Made by a program: the position numbers and the translations under genes
Source of the DNA: Acidimicrobiales bacterium
Lineage (GTDB): Bacteria; Actinomycetota; Acidimicrobiia; Acidimicrobiales; SZUA-35
Reading direction: 5' to 3'
Assembly: GCA_041394265.1 (NCBI GenBank)
Contig: JAWKIO010000005.1
Location: 2,046,001 to 2,110,000, forward strand
DNA length: 64,000 nt
Shown: one piece after another, positions 8,687 through 17,784 of the stretch
Layout of the letters: every line of letters begins with the position of its first letter
Numbering within the stretch: position 1 is the stretch's first letter
Notes under the pieces: generated by a model
What the model saw: the letters and a program-made list of their open reading frames with translations, nothing else
The model's database searches: none
Told to the model about the DNA's origin: nothing

Positions 8687-9718
8687 ATGGCGACAATGGC
8701 TGATGTGGCGAAGCGGGCCGGCGTTTCGGTGAGCACGGTGTCGTATGCCCTGAGTGGCAAGCGCCCGATCTCGGACGCAACACGGCTGCGGATCGAAACG
8801 GCAATGGCCGACCTCGACTACACGCCGAATGCGTTTGGCCGGGCGCTGAAGTCCCAGCGGAGCCGGATCCTGGCCTTCCTCCTTCCGACCGACGTCACCG
8901 CCACCGACGCGTACATGGTCAAGATGCTCTTCGCAGCAGCAGAGCGCGCTCGCGCCGATGGGTACCACTTGCTGCTTTGGACCGAGAGCGGGCAAGAGTC
9001 GCTCGGTGTTCGTGAGCTCGCGAGTGACGGGCTGATCGACGGTGTGCTGCTTACCTCGATCCTGATGGACGACCCTCGCGTCGACGCGCTCGACGAAGCC
9101 GGCGTGCCCTTCGTGACCATCGGCCGCACGGGCGATTGCGCAACGCACCTGTTCGTCGACACCGACGATCGACAGACTGCCTCGCTGGTGGTCGAGCAGC
9201 TCGTTGCCGAAGGCCACCGACGCGTCGAGTTCGTCGGCCCTCCAGCGGTGGACTTCGATCGGCGGGTGGGGATCGTCGTTCGATTGCAGAGCTCGCTTCG
9301 TGCAGCCGCAACGACGGCGGGCCTGGAACTGCGGACGAGCCCGTGTGACTTCACCGTTGCGGCGGGCCTCGAGATCGTGCGTCGTCGTGCCAATGACACC
9401 GAGCCGCCGACCGCGTACGTGGTCATGAATCCGCCTGCGCTCGATGGGGTGTTCCATGGTCTCGACGAGCTGGAATCGGGCGCGCAGGCAAGCCTCTCGG
9501 TCATCGGGCTGTTGACACCGAGCGAGGCCGACGTGACCTCGGTGGTTGCGGACCCTGCAGTACTCGGCACTATGGCGTCCGAGGTCATGATCGGTGCACT
9601 TGCCGGACAGGCCATCGATGGGCAACGATTGGTCGGGACGACGCTGGTCGTCGGCAGCTCGATCCGACCGGCGTACCCTCTGACCTCGCTATCTGTTCCG
9701 AGGTTTACGGAACGGTAA
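8687..9718 (+). CDS. LacI family transcriptional regulator of the sucrose locus
   Basis: LacI/GalR repressor, 343 aa. The DNA-binding domain is at residues 4-25 (MADVAKRAGVSVSTVSYALSG) with the hinge region LDYTPNAFGRALKSQRS; a periplasmic-binding-protein-like effector domain follows. It lies immediately upstream of a sucrose uptake and hydrolysis operon, whose leader contains a LacI-type palindrome (11294-11307), so sucrose or a derived sugar is the probable effector. The IS element between them arrived later. ATG 8687 is preceded by GAGGGG; ATG 8696 is possible. An inverted repeat GTTCCG/CGGAAC (9695-9713) overlaps its stop codon. Confidence 0.88.
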   Translation: MATMADVAKRAGVSVSTVSYALSGKRPISDATRLRIETAMADLDYTPNAFGRALKSQRSRILAFLLPTDVTATDAYMVKMLFAAAERARADGYHLLLWTESGQESLGVRELASDGLIDGVLLTSILMDDPRVDALDEAGVPFVTIGRTGDCATHLFVDTDDRQTASLVVEQLVAEGHRRVEFVGPPAVDFDRRVGIVVRLQSSLRAAATTAGLELRTSPCDFTVAAGLEIVRRRANDTEPPTAYVVMNPPALDGVFHGLDELESGAQASLSVIGLLTPSEADVTSVVADPAVLGTMASEVMIGALAGQAIDGQRLVGTTLVVGSSIRPAYPLTSLSVPRFTER

Positions 9719-9725
9719 CAGTCAC

Positions 9726-9754
9726 TTGACCGCCCTGGAACCTGGCGTTAGCCC
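9726..9754 (+). promoter_or_regulatory. Ancestral sucrose-operon promoter split by the IS element
   Basis: TTGACC (9726-9731) is followed after 17 bases by TAG (9749-9751), the point where the IS begins. On the far side of the element the sequence resumes TTAGCGT (11273-11279). Without the IS the site reads TTGACC-N17-TAGCGT, and the same TAGCGT hexamer with a 17-base spacer occurs at the glucuronidase promoter. The insertion replaces the -10 by TAGCCC on the left and removes the -35 on the right. Confidence 0.55.
9748..9751. repeat. Target site duplication, left copy (TTAG)
   Basis: TTAG directly before the left terminal repeat of the IS element. The same four bases follow the right end at 11273-11276, as expected for a recent IS1380-family insertion, which duplicates about 4-5 bases. 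Confidence 0.8.
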
Positions 9755-11272
9755 GGATCTTTCATACGGCTGTTGGTGTTGAGATCCGTGTGGTCACGGT
9801 GAGTGATGCGAAGGCGGTGCGGATCCGCCCGATGGCGGCCAAGAGTTGGGTGGTCCATGGCCAGTGCTGATCGAGATGAAGAACACGCCCGGTCGGGGTG
9901 ACCCGGCCAGCGACGGTGAGGAACCGGTGCCGTACCGTTTTCGGTGCCGCCTTCGCCATGGCGGTCCCGGCGCAGCCGATCCGCCGTGCCCAACACAACA
10001 GATCGTTCGCGGCGAAACACAACTGCATCCACAGATCGTTGCTGACGATGCAGTCGAACGGCAGGTTCGCCAGTCCGCAGGCTTTGGTATCGCGGATCAC
10101 GTTCTCGGCCCGGGCACGCTGCCGTTGCCGTAGCTCGAGTCCGGCAATGTCGCCGCCTGCGGTGTCGGTGATGAACGCGGTATGGCGGCGGCCCTCGATC
10201 GTGTCGAACAAGGTGAGCTGTGCGCCCGGATGGGGGCGTTCACGACGAACGATCAACCGTGTCCGTTCCGGCCAGGCATCGAGGTTCACCAGGCCGGTGA
10301 GTTCGATCACCTCGGCCCCGGCCCGGGGTCGGCCATCGGTGTTGATCGCCGGGACCCAGGCGTCGTCTTGGCACAACATGATGGCGTCGCGTACGCGTTG
10401 ATCGATCGAGTAGCCGATGGAGAACTCGGCGTTACGTAGCCGTGCTTCTTCGGTGAGCCAATGGTTCGCCCCGCCAGCATCGGCACGGATCACCAACCGA
10501 TGCTGGATGAGGGTTGGATCATCGCCGAGGCCATGCCCGGCCGCCCAGGCGTCGGGGAGTTGAGCGACCGCGGCGTCCAGGACGGTGATGTGGTCGGCTG
10601 CGTTGTTCGCGCCCGCGTTGCCGGGCCGCATGATCCCGCACAGCATTTCGCCGGTCTCGGCGATCATCGCCAGCAACGGGTGATGCCCGTAGGTTCGTTT
10701 GTAGTTGGGTGCTGCGTCTTGCTTGTCGGTCTTGGTGGTGATCAGGGTCCCGTCGATATCGATGATCACGTCACCGGCGGGTCCCGCTCCGGCGGCCCAT
10801 GCCCGAGCCCGGGCGTCACGACGGGCGATGTCGAGACGGCGGAACTCGGCCGGACCGACCCGATCGAAGGTTCGCCACACGGTCGGGTCCGACGCGACCG
10901 GGCCGAACATGGCCGGCTGGTTCCGTAACACCGCCAGATCAGCGAGACAGGTCGCTCCGTCGGCCAACGCCAACACCACCTGTGTCAGAGTCCGGCCCGG
11001 GTCATGACGACGACCCCCGAGGCCACGCATCGCCTCGGAGAACCCGGCGGTCATCCCGGTCAGATCGGCGGTCTCGGCCAACCATTCCAGACCGGCGTGG
11101 GTGGCCAGTCCCGTCCCGTCACCGGTCACCTTGCGTGGTCGAACAAGGCTGCTACCTTGGCTCATGAGAGCCCTCCGTTTCCTGGAATCCGATGTTTGCT
11201 TCGCAACACTCATCGTTCCAGGTCGGAGGGCTTTTCGCGAACCCGCTCACCGATCGCTATGCAAGATCCGGG
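9752..11272 (-). mobile_element. Complete IS1380-family insertion sequence (1521 bp)
   Basis: The element runs from CCCGGATCTTTCATA (left, 9752-9766) to the inverted copy CCCGGATCTTGCATA read on the minus strand from 11272, giving a 15-bp terminal inverted repeat with one mismatch. It is flanked by a TTAG duplication and holds one intact transposase gene on the minus strand. Intact ends, duplication and uninterrupted ORF suggest a recent and possibly active insertion. It separates the LacI gene from the sucrose operon. Confidence 0.92.
9762..11165 (-). CDS. IS1380 family transposase
   Basis: DDE transposase of the IS1380 family. The first catalytic Asp is in VIIDIDGTLITTKTDKQ, the second in RLVIRADAGGANHWL, and the Glu in RARAENVIRDTKACG with the usual C-terminal NDLWMQLCFAANDLL region. 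Start at ATG 11165 is preceded by GGAGGG at 5 bases; an upstream in-frame ATG at 11213 would add 16 residues. The stop lies inside the terminal repeat region. Full length (467 aa) and no internal stops, so likely functional. Confidence 0.93.
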   Translation of the reverse strand: MSQGSSLVRPRKVTGDGTGLATHAGLEWLAETADLTGMTAGFSEAMRGLGGRRHDPGRTLTQVVLALADGATCLADLAVLRNQPAMFGPVASDPTVWRTFDRVGPAEFRRLDIARRDARARAWAAGAGPAGDVIIDIDGTLITTKTDKQDAAPNYKRTYGHHPLLAMIAETGEMLCGIMRPGNAGANNAADHITVLDAAVAQLPDAWAAGHGLGDDPTLIQHRLVIRADAGGANHWLTEEARLRNAEFSIGYSIDQRVRDAIMLCQDDAWVPAINTDGRPRAGAEVIELTGLVNLDAWPERTRLIVRRERPHPGAQLTLFDTIEGRRHTAFITDTAGGDIAGLELRQRQRARAENVIRDTKACGLANLPFDCIVSNDLWMQLCFAANDLLCWARRIGCAGTAMAKAAPKTVRHRFLTVAGRVTPTGRVLHLDQHWPWTTQLLAAIGRIRTAFASLTVTTRISTPTAV

Positions 11273-11276
11273 TTAG
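11273..11276. repeat. Target site duplication, right copy (TTAG)
   Basis: TTAG immediately after the right terminal repeat of the IS1380 element, matching 9748-9751. Confidence 0.8.
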
Positions 11277-11293
11277 CGTCAACGGTCGGTTTG

Positions 11294-11307
11294 TCGAATC
11301 GATTCGA
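11294..11307. promoter_or_regulatory. Candidate LacI-family operator
   Basis: TCGAATCGATTCGA is a perfect 14-bp palindrome with the central CG typical of LacI-family operators. It lies 51 bases upstream of the binding-protein start and just downstream of the reconstructed transcription start. A second overlapping inverted repeat (GATTC-N3-GAATC, 11301-11313) extends it. The regulator is probably the LacI protein encoded on the other side of the IS. Confidence 0.6.
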
Positions 11308-11357
11308 TGAATCGACATGCACGGCCGCTCGGCCGAGAAAGAGGGGAGAGACCCAAC

Positions 11358-12773
11358 ATGACGAAGAAGACGCATGCGTCGTGGCGATTGCTCGTCGCAT
11401 TGTGCGCAGCATTCGCGCTGACCGCCGCAAGTTGTGGCAGCAGCAGCAGCGATGCCTCGGCAGGTGATGCCTCGGACGGAGAGGACACGGCCACCACGGC
11501 CGACGGCGGGAGTGACGGCGGCGCCGACGATTCCTCCGATGACGCAGCCGCCGGGGGCGAGTGCTCCGAGCCGACCGAGATCACCTGGCTCGGCACGATC
11601 AAGATCGAGATCCAGGATCAGTTCCGGGCCGCGATCGACGAGTACAACGCAACCAACACCGATTGCGTGAGTGTCGAGATCGTCGACGCTCCGCAGGGCC
11701 AGCCGTTCCTCCAGACCATCACGCCGCTGTACGAGTCGGGCAACGCCCCGACCATCATTACCGCGCTCCAGGAGATCCCCGACATGGCCCCGCGGGTCAT
11801 GGACTGGACCGGTCAGCCACTGGTCGATCTTGCCGCCGAGGGCACCCTCGACGTCGCCAACATCGACGGCAAGCAGGCCGGTATCCCGATCACCGCTGAG
11901 GCATTCGGTCTCCTCTACAACAAGTCGGTCCTCGACGCCGCCGGTGTCGATCCGACTGCGGTCACCACCCGCAGCGAACTCGCTGCAGCGCTCGAGGCGG
12001 TCGCCGGCACGGCCCCCGCAGCGGTGCACTTCTCGGGTCTGTGGTGGTCACTGGGTGCTCACTTCACCAACATTTATCACACCAACGCCGCCGAGACCTC
12101 CGAGGAGCGGCTCGCCATCCTCGATGAGCTCACTGCCGGCAACTACGACCTGATGTCCGACCCTGTCTTCATCGACTGGCTCGACACGTTCGATCTGCTG
12201 AAGGCGAACACGATCGGCTCGGCCACGATCGCCGACACCGACTACGACGTGGGCGTCGAGAACCTGGCTACCGGTGAGGTCGGCTTCTGGTTCATGGGCA
12301 ACTGGGCCGAGCCGAACCTGCTCGGCGCCACCCCCGACGGTGAGTTCGGCGTGATGCCCGTGCCGATCAGCGACACCGCCGGCGCCTACGGCAACGACGG
12401 CATCTCGGTCGGCGTGCCCTTCTACCTCATGATCGATGAGGAGCAGTCGTCACCCGAGCAGCGCGAGGCTGCCATCGCCGTGGTCACCTGGTTCCTCACC
12501 ACCCCCGAGGGCCAGACCTACTGGGCCGGCCCGCTCGAGGACAACGGCATGGGCTTCATCCCCGTCTACGACGGCTTCACCGTCAGCCCCTCCACCTACA
12601 TGGCCTCCGAGATCGCCGACTATGTTGCCGCCGGCAAGGCCCTCCAGTGGGTGAACAGCGCCTACCCGTCGGGTCTGCAGGATTGCTACGGCGCCGCCGC
12701 TCAGAAGTACTACGCCGATCAGTCCGATCGCGAGACCTTCGCCGGTGAGCTCGAAGCCTGCTGGACGGCCTGA
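11358..12773 (+). CDS. ABC sugar-binding lipoprotein (sucrose/oligosaccharide importer)
   Basis: Family 1 extracellular solute-binding protein, 471 aa, captures sugar outside the membrane for the two permeases encoded next. It has a lipoprotein signal peptide with lipobox LTAASC (lipidated Cys26), then an acidic Ser/Asp/Gly linker to about residue 75, then the binding fold (ITWLGTIKIEIQDQFRAAIDEYNA; GLLYNKSVLDAAGVDP; GEVGFWFMGNWAEPNLLG). ATG 11358 has a GAGGGGAGAG ribosome-binding site. The downstream enzymes point to sucrose as substrate. No ATP-binding subunit is in the operon, so a shared MsmK-type ATPase is expected elsewhere. Confidence 0.9.
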   Translation: MTKKTHASWRLLVALCAAFALTAASCGSSSSDASAGDASDGEDTATTADGGSDGGADDSSDDAAAGGECSEPTEITWLGTIKIEIQDQFRAAIDEYNATNTDCVSVEIVDAPQGQPFLQTITPLYESGNAPTIITALQEIPDMAPRVMDWTGQPLVDLAAEGTLDVANIDGKQAGIPITAEAFGLLYNKSVLDAAGVDPTAVTTRSELAAALEAVAGTAPAAVHFSGLWWSLGAHFTNIYHTNAAETSEERLAILDELTAGNYDLMSDPVFIDWLDTFDLLKANTIGSATIADTDYDVGVENLATGEVGFWFMGNWAEPNLLGATPDGEFGVMPVPISDTAGAYGNDGISVGVPFYLMIDEEQSSPEQREAAIAVVTWFLTTPEGQTYWAGPLEDNGMGFIPVYDGFTVSPSTYMASEIADYVAAGKALQWVNSAYPSGLQDCYGAAAQKYYADQSDRETFAGELEACWTA

Positions 12774-12822
12774 TCCCGCTGGTTGAGCGCTCGACGTTCG
12801 ACCTGTAGCAAACTCAGCGTGT

Positions 12823-12850
12823 GCTCCCGGAGTCGAAAGACTCCGGGAGC
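12823..12850 (+). terminator. Perfect GAAA-tetraloop hairpin between binding protein and permease genes
   Basis: A 12-bp perfect stem (GCTCCCGGAGTC / GACTCCGGGAGC) closes a GAAA tetraloop. There is no following T tract, so it is more likely a partial terminator or 3' mRNA stabiliser that raises binding-protein expression over the permeases, as in other sugar ABC operons. The structure is seen; the function is inferred. Confidence 0.7.
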
Positions 12851-12877
12851 CCATGCGCAACCAAGGGGGTTCCAGCC

Positions 12878-13744
12878 ATGGCAGTTTCCAATCGGCGATC
12901 CGAGATCAGCCGGTTCATGCTCTTCGCCTTCGTGCCACTCGCGATCTTCACGCTGGTCTTGATCGTGCCGTTCGCAAGAGGCATCTACTTCACCTTCCGA
13001 GACTGGAACGGGTTCGAGACCACGAAGTGGGTCGGCTTCGAGAACTACAGCGCGGCCTGGTCCGACGACAAGTTCTGGTCCTCGATGTGGCTCACGGCGA
13101 AGTACGTCGTCGCCAGCGTGGTCTTGGTCAATCTCGTGGCCTTCGGCCTGGCGCTGCTCGTGACGCTGCCGATGCGAGGCACCCATGTGCTGCGCACCGT
13201 GTTCTTCGTCCCCAACCTCCTCGCCGGGGTGATCCTCGGCCTGGTGTGGCAGTTCCTCTTCGCCCAGGCCTTTCCCGTGATCGCGAGTCCGATCTTCCAG
13301 TCCAACTGGCTGATCGAGACCACCGGGGCGTTCTGGGCCATGGTCATCGTGACCGTGTGGCAGATGTCGGGCTACCTGATGATCGTCTACGTGACGGCGC
13401 TGATGAGCATCGACGAGTCGCTACTGGAAGCCTCGCTCATCGATGGGGCCACCGGATTCAAACAGATGTTGTACGTTAAGATCCCGCTCATCGTCCCCGC
13501 CTTCACCATCTCGTTGTTCCTGACCATCCGGAACGCGTTCATGGTCTACGACCTCAACCTCTCGCTGACCGGTGGCGGCCCGTTCCGGACCACCGAACTC
13601 GTCTCGATGCAGGTATTCAACGAGGCGTTCCAGCTCGGCAACTGGGCCAAGGGGCAGGCAGAGGCCGTCACGATGTTCATCGTGATCGCCATCGCCGCCG
13701 TCATCCAGGTGGGCATCTCCAAGCGATTCGAGGTTCAAGCATGA
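12878..13744 (+). CDS. ABC sugar transporter permease (MalF/UgpA type)
   Basis: Inner-membrane permease, 288 aa, with about six transmembrane helices and the ATPase-contact EAA loop EASLIDGATGFKQMLYVKIPLIVP. The first segment is FMLFAFVPLAIFTLVLIVPFA. It pairs with the next gene's product and the upstream binding lipoprotein. ATG 12878 lies 27 bases past an mRNA hairpin; the next gene overlaps by ATGA. Likely sucrose import, inferred from context. Confidence 0.9.
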   Translation: MAVSNRRSEISRFMLFAFVPLAIFTLVLIVPFARGIYFTFRDWNGFETTKWVGFENYSAAWSDDKFWSSMWLTAKYVVASVVLVNLVAFGLALLVTLPMRGTHVLRTVFFVPNLLAGVILGLVWQFLFAQAFPVIASPIFQSNWLIETTGAFWAMVIVTVWQMSGYLMIVYVTALMSIDESLLEASLIDGATGFKQMLYVKIPLIVPAFTISLFLTIRNAFMVYDLNLSLTGGGPFRTTELVSMQVFNEAFQLGNWAKGQAEAVTMFIVIAIAAVIQVGISKRFEVQA

Positions 13745-14619
13745 GCGACATGATCGACCAGATCGAACCCACCGAAGCAACCCATGTGGCAGCGCCGAGG
13801 AAGAAGTCCGGCCGGCGAGTTCTCGGCCTCATGGCCATCGTGCTCGCTGCGCTCTATGCGTTCCCGTTCGCGATGGTGATCCTGAACTCGGTCAAGGAAC
13901 GGCGCACCGTGATCAGTGATCCGCTCGGCGTCCCCTCACCGTTCAAGTGGGACAACTTCACCGAGGCCATCGACAAGATGGGCTATTGGCAGGCCCTCCT
14001 GAACACGTTCATCGTCACCGTCATCAGCGTGTCGGCCATCATCGTCACGTCGTCGATGCTGGCCTACTACCTCGCCCGGACGAAGTCGAAGTTCTCCACC
14101 ACCACCTTCCTCGTGCTCGTGGCGTCGATGGTGGTGCCCTTCCAGGCCCTGATGATCCCGTTCGTCGGTTTCTTCTTGAGGGATCTCAGCTTCCCCGCCA
14201 ACCAATACACGATCGCGTTCTTCTACGTCGGGTTCGGGGTCGCCCTGTCGACCTTCCTCTACCACGGCTTCATCTCGAACATCCCGATCTCGCTCGACGA
14301 GGCCGCGGCGATCGATGGTGCGGGGCCCATCATGACGTTCCGCACGGTCGTCTTCCCGTTGCTCGGACCGGTCACGGCGACCGTGGCGATCATCAATACC
14401 TTGTGGATCTGGAACGACTACCTGCTCCCCTCGCTGGTGCTCGTCGAGAACGACGAGAAGACCATCCCGCTGAGGACTTTCGTGTTCTTCGGTCAGTACA
14501 CCTCCGACTATGGCCTGGCCATGGCCGGTCTGTTGTTATCGATCGTTCCGATCGTGGTCTTCTACTTCATGATGCAGAAGCGCATCATCGCCGGAATCTC
14601 CGCTGGTGCGGTGAAGTGA
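13741..14619 (+). CDS. ABC sugar transporter permease (MalG type)
   Basis: Second permease subunit, 292 aa. The EAA motif is LDEAAAIDGAGPIMTFRTVVFPLLGP; the typical MalG end is FYFMMQKRIIAGISAGAVK. ATGA overlap with the first permease indicates coupled translation and heterodimer assembly. Works with the lipoprotein and an unlinked ATPase. Confidence 0.9.
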   Translation: MSDMIDQIEPTEATHVAAPRKKSGRRVLGLMAIVLAALYAFPFAMVILNSVKERRTVISDPLGVPSPFKWDNFTEAIDKMGYWQALLNTFIVTVISVSAIIVTSSMLAYYLARTKSKFSTTTFLVLVASMVVPFQALMIPFVGFFLRDLSFPANQYTIAFFYVGFGVALSTFLYHGFISNIPISLDEAAAIDGAGPIMTFRTVVFPLLGPVTATVAIINTLWIWNDYLLPSLVLVENDEKTIPLRTFVFFGQYTSDYGLAMAGLLLSIVPIVVFYFMMQKRIIAGISAGAVK

Positions 14620-14624
14620 CATCG

Positions 14625-16283
14625 ATGCCCTGGTGGCGACATGCCGTCGTCTACCAGGTGTATCTCCAATCCTTCGCTGACTCGAATGGCGATGGTGTCG
14701 GCGACATCTGTGGCCTCATCGGGCGGCTTCCCTACCTTCGGGACTTGGGTGTCGACGCCGTCTGGATCACGCCCTGGTACCCATCGCCGTTCCACGATGG
14801 CGGCTACGACGTCGCCGATTACTGCGACATCGATCCCCGGTTCGGCACCCTCGACCACGCCAAGGTCCTCATCCAGAATGCACACGCGCTCGATCTCAAG
14901 GTCATCATCGACCTGGTGCCGAACCATACGTCGACGGACCACCGCTGGTTTCGGGAAGCGCTGGCCTCCCCGCCAGGTTCCGCCGAGCGTGACCGCTACC
15001 TCTTCCGGTCGGGTCGGGGACCCGACGGGTCGCTTCCGCCGAGCAACTGGGAGTCGATCTTCGGAGGACCGGCGTGGGAGCGCGCCGCCGACGGCGAGTG
15101 GTATCTCCACAGCTTCGCCCCGACCCAGGCGGATCTGAACTGGGACAACCCCGAGGTGGTCGCGTCCTTCGATGAGATCCTTCGCTTCTGGCTCGATGTT
15201 GGTGTCGATGGGTTCCGCGTCGACGTGGCCCACGGTCTGTTCAAGGACGATCCGACCGTCGATCTCGAACTCGAGCTCGAGCCCGGCGTTGCGTTGCACC
15301 GCCTCACCGAGGCGGCCGACCACCCGATGTGGGACCGAGACCGCATCCACGACATCGTTCGCCGTTGGCGGCGCATCGTCGATGAGTACGGCGACCGGCT
15401 CATGGTCGCCGAGGCGGTCGTCCACCCGGCCCGGGTGGCCCGCTACCTCCAGCCCGGTGGCTACCACCAGTCGTTCAACTTCGATCTCCTCGAGACCGAC
15501 TGGGACGCCCGGCAGTTCCACACGAGCATCGAGCGGTCGATGCGGGCGTTGGAGGAGACTCCCGCGCTTCCCACGTGGGTCGTGTCCAACCACGACGTCG
15601 TACGCCCGGCGACGCGGTATGGCCTACCGGTCGGCATCGATTGGTACCGGTGGTCAGCACAAGGGCCACACGATGCCCTCGATGTCGAACGTGGCGCCCG
15701 ACGGGCCCGAGCCATCGCCCTCGTCACGCTTGCGCTGCCCGGGTCGGCCTACATCTATCAGGGCGAGGAACTCGGACTGCCGGAAGTCTGGGACCTTCCC
15801 GTCGAGGTGTTGCGCGATCCCACGTGGGAGCAGTCGGGCCACACGCTCAAGGGACGCGACGGGTGCCGTGTCCCGATCCCATGGGACGCAGACCGTCACG
15901 CCATGGGCTTCAGCACGGCCGAACCATGGTTGCCACAACCGCCAGAGTTCCTCGGTCGGTCGGTTGCGGAACAGCTCGACGACGAGCGGTCCTCGCTCAG
16001 CCTCTACCGGTCGGCGATCGGGCTTCGCTCGACCTGGCTGCGAGACGGCGACGATCTGACGGTCACAACGCTCGGCAGCGGTGATGTGCTGGCGCTCGGC
16101 CGGGCCGGCGGGTTCACCTGTCTGGTCAACATGGGTGACGAGCCCTTCGCCCTGCCCGAAGGCTCCGTGATCCTCGCGTCGAACCCCGATCAGGGCCGAG
16201 TGCTCGAGCCTGACTGCGCCGTCTGGATGGTGCGGCCAGACGACATCGAACAGCGTGCTGGAGCGCGCAAGACCAGGTCGTAG
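14625..16283 (+). CDS. GH13 alpha-glucosidase
   Basis: Cytoplasmic glycoside hydrolase family 13 enzyme (552 aa), cleaving alpha-glucosidic bonds in sucrose or short malto-oligosaccharides. It begins with the subfamily signature WWRHAVVYQVYLQSFADSNG. Region II is DGFRVDVAHG with nucleophile Asp200, the acid/base is Glu263 in MVAEAVVHPARV, and the third carboxylate is Asp324 in SNHDV. Start ATG 14625 is 5 bases after the permease stop, and the next gene begins with no gap. No signal peptide. It overlaps in function with the next two enzymes. Confidence 0.88.
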   Translation: MPWWRHAVVYQVYLQSFADSNGDGVGDICGLIGRLPYLRDLGVDAVWITPWYPSPFHDGGYDVADYCDIDPRFGTLDHAKVLIQNAHALDLKVIIDLVPNHTSTDHRWFREALASPPGSAERDRYLFRSGRGPDGSLPPSNWESIFGGPAWERAADGEWYLHSFAPTQADLNWDNPEVVASFDEILRFWLDVGVDGFRVDVAHGLFKDDPTVDLELELEPGVALHRLTEAADHPMWDRDRIHDIVRRWRRIVDEYGDRLMVAEAVVHPARVARYLQPGGYHQSFNFDLLETDWDARQFHTSIERSMRALEETPALPTWVVSNHDVVRPATRYGLPVGIDWYRWSAQGPHDALDVERGARRARAIALVTLALPGSAYIYQGEELGLPEVWDLPVEVLRDPTWEQSGHTLKGRDGCRVPIPWDADRHAMGFSTAEPWLPQPPEFLGRSVAEQLDDERSSLSLYRSAIGLRSTWLRDGDDLTVTTLGSGDVLALGRAGGFTCLVNMGDEPFALPEGSVILASNPDQGRVLEPDCAVWMVRPDDIEQRAGARKTRS

Positions 16284-17771
16284 ATGGCGCCGATCAGCCC
16301 CAACCGGCCGCAACTCATCACCTACGTCGATCGACTCGCCTCGGACCTTCAAGGTCTCGACCGGCTGCTTCGCAGTGAGTTGGATGGCGCCTTCGGGGGC
16401 GTCCACCTGCTTCCGTTCTTCACCCCGATCGATGGAGCCGACGCGGGATTCGACCCGATCGATCACTGCGAGGTCGACCCCCGACTCGGCACATGGGAGG
16501 ACGTCGGTCGCATCGGTCGTGACTTCGTCGTCATGGCCGATCTGATCGTCAACCACGTCTCATCGGCGTCTGCGCCGTTCCTCGACTGGCAGGCGCACGG
16601 CTCGGCATCACCGTACGACGGCATGTTCCTGACCCTGGAACGCGTCTTTTCCGGTGGACCCGATGACCCCGACATCGACAAGCTCTATCGGCCGCGACCG
16701 GGACGCCCATTCACGGCCTACGAGATCGCAGGTCGCGAACAGCAGGTGTGGACCACCTTCACGAGCGACCAGGTCGACATCGACGTGAACAGCCCCGCCG
16801 GCCGTGACCATCTGCTCGGTGTGCTCGATCGATTCGCCGCAGCGGGCATCGATCTCGTTCGCCTCGACGCCGTCGGGTACGCGATCAAGAAGCCGGGCTC
16901 GTCCAGTTTCATGATCCCGGAGACCTTCGAGTTCATTGATTGGATCACCGAGCAGAGCCGCACGCGTGGCATGGGGGTGCTGGTCGAGATCCACGCCCAC
17001 CACCGGCACCAGATCGAGATCGCCGATCGAGTCGACGCCGTCTACGACTTCGCACTGCCCCCGCTCGTCCTCCACGCGCTCCACACTGGCGACGCCGCGC
17101 CGCTCGAGGAGTGGCTGCGCATCGCCCCACGCAACTGTGTGACCGTGCTCGACACCCACGATGGCATTGGCATCGTCGACGTCGCTCCCGAGGGCGAGCT
17201 CGATGGCCTGCTCTCGGCACAGCAGGTCGACGAGTTGGTCGAGACGATGCACGAGGCGAGTGGCGGCCGATCCCGAGAGGCCACGGGCGCAGCGGCGTCG
17301 AACCTCGACCTCTACCAGGTGAACACCACGTTCTACGAGGCGCTGGCTTCGGAGGACGAGGCCCATTTCGTCGCCCGGCTCATTCAGGTGTTGTGCCCGG
17401 GGATCCCGCAGGTCTACTACGCCGGCCTTCTTGCCGCACCGAATCAGATGGAGCTGCTGCACCGGACCAAGGTGGGCCGCGACATCAACCGTCCCTACTA
17501 CTCCGACGAGGGTCTTGCCGCGGCGATGCAGACCGACGTGGTCATCGACACGCTCGGACTCCTGCGGTGGCGCAATTGCAACGCCGACCTCTTCGAAGGA
17601 TCGTTCGACGTCCTCGACTCGCCGTCCGGCGTACTGGCGTTCCGGTGGACACGAGGCGACGATGTGCTGGAGGCGACGATCGATGTCACTCGACGGTCGT
17701 TCCGTCTGGAGATCGGTGAGTCGGTGTTCACCTCACCCGCCGACTTCCGCCGCAGCGATCGCTTCCGCTAG
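16284..17771 (+). CDS. Sucrose phosphorylase (GH13_18)
   Basis: Converts sucrose plus phosphate to alpha-D-glucose 1-phosphate and fructose, saving one ATP. The N-terminus (RPQLITYVDRL) and AYEIAGREQQVWTTFTSDQVDI are typical of the family. Catalytic residues fall at Asp195 (VRLDAVGY), Glu235 (LVEIHAHH) and Asp293 (LDTHDG), almost the same numbers as in the Bifidobacterium enzyme. The 495-aa length is also normal. Start follows directly on the upstream stop. The freed fructose needs a kinase; see the last gene of this operon. Confidence 0.92.
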   Translation: MAPISPNRPQLITYVDRLASDLQGLDRLLRSELDGAFGGVHLLPFFTPIDGADAGFDPIDHCEVDPRLGTWEDVGRIGRDFVVMADLIVNHVSSASAPFLDWQAHGSASPYDGMFLTLERVFSGGPDDPDIDKLYRPRPGRPFTAYEIAGREQQVWTTFTSDQVDIDVNSPAGRDHLLGVLDRFAAAGIDLVRLDAVGYAIKKPGSSSFMIPETFEFIDWITEQSRTRGMGVLVEIHAHHRHQIEIADRVDAVYDFALPPLVLHALHTGDAAPLEEWLRIAPRNCVTVLDTHDGIGIVDVAPEGELDGLLSAQQVDELVETMHEASGGRSREATGAAASNLDLYQVNTTFYEALASEDEAHFVARLIQVLCPGIPQVYYAGLLAAPNQMELLHRTKVGRDINRPYYSDEGLAAAMQTDVVIDTLGLLRWRNCNADLFEGSFDVLDSPSGVLAFRWTRGDDVLEATIDVTRRSFRLEIGESVFTSPADFRRSDRFR

Positions 17772-17784
17772 CACGTCACAGCGT

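Noticed and set aside
8492..9625. Minus-strand extension of the VOC frame across the LacI gene
   Set aside because: Only the last 145 residues have VOC similarity; the rest is antisense to a clear LacI regulator.
9695..9713. GTTCCG/CGGAAC inverted repeat at the LacI stop codon
   Set aside because: Six-base arms without T tract; too weak to call terminator or operator.
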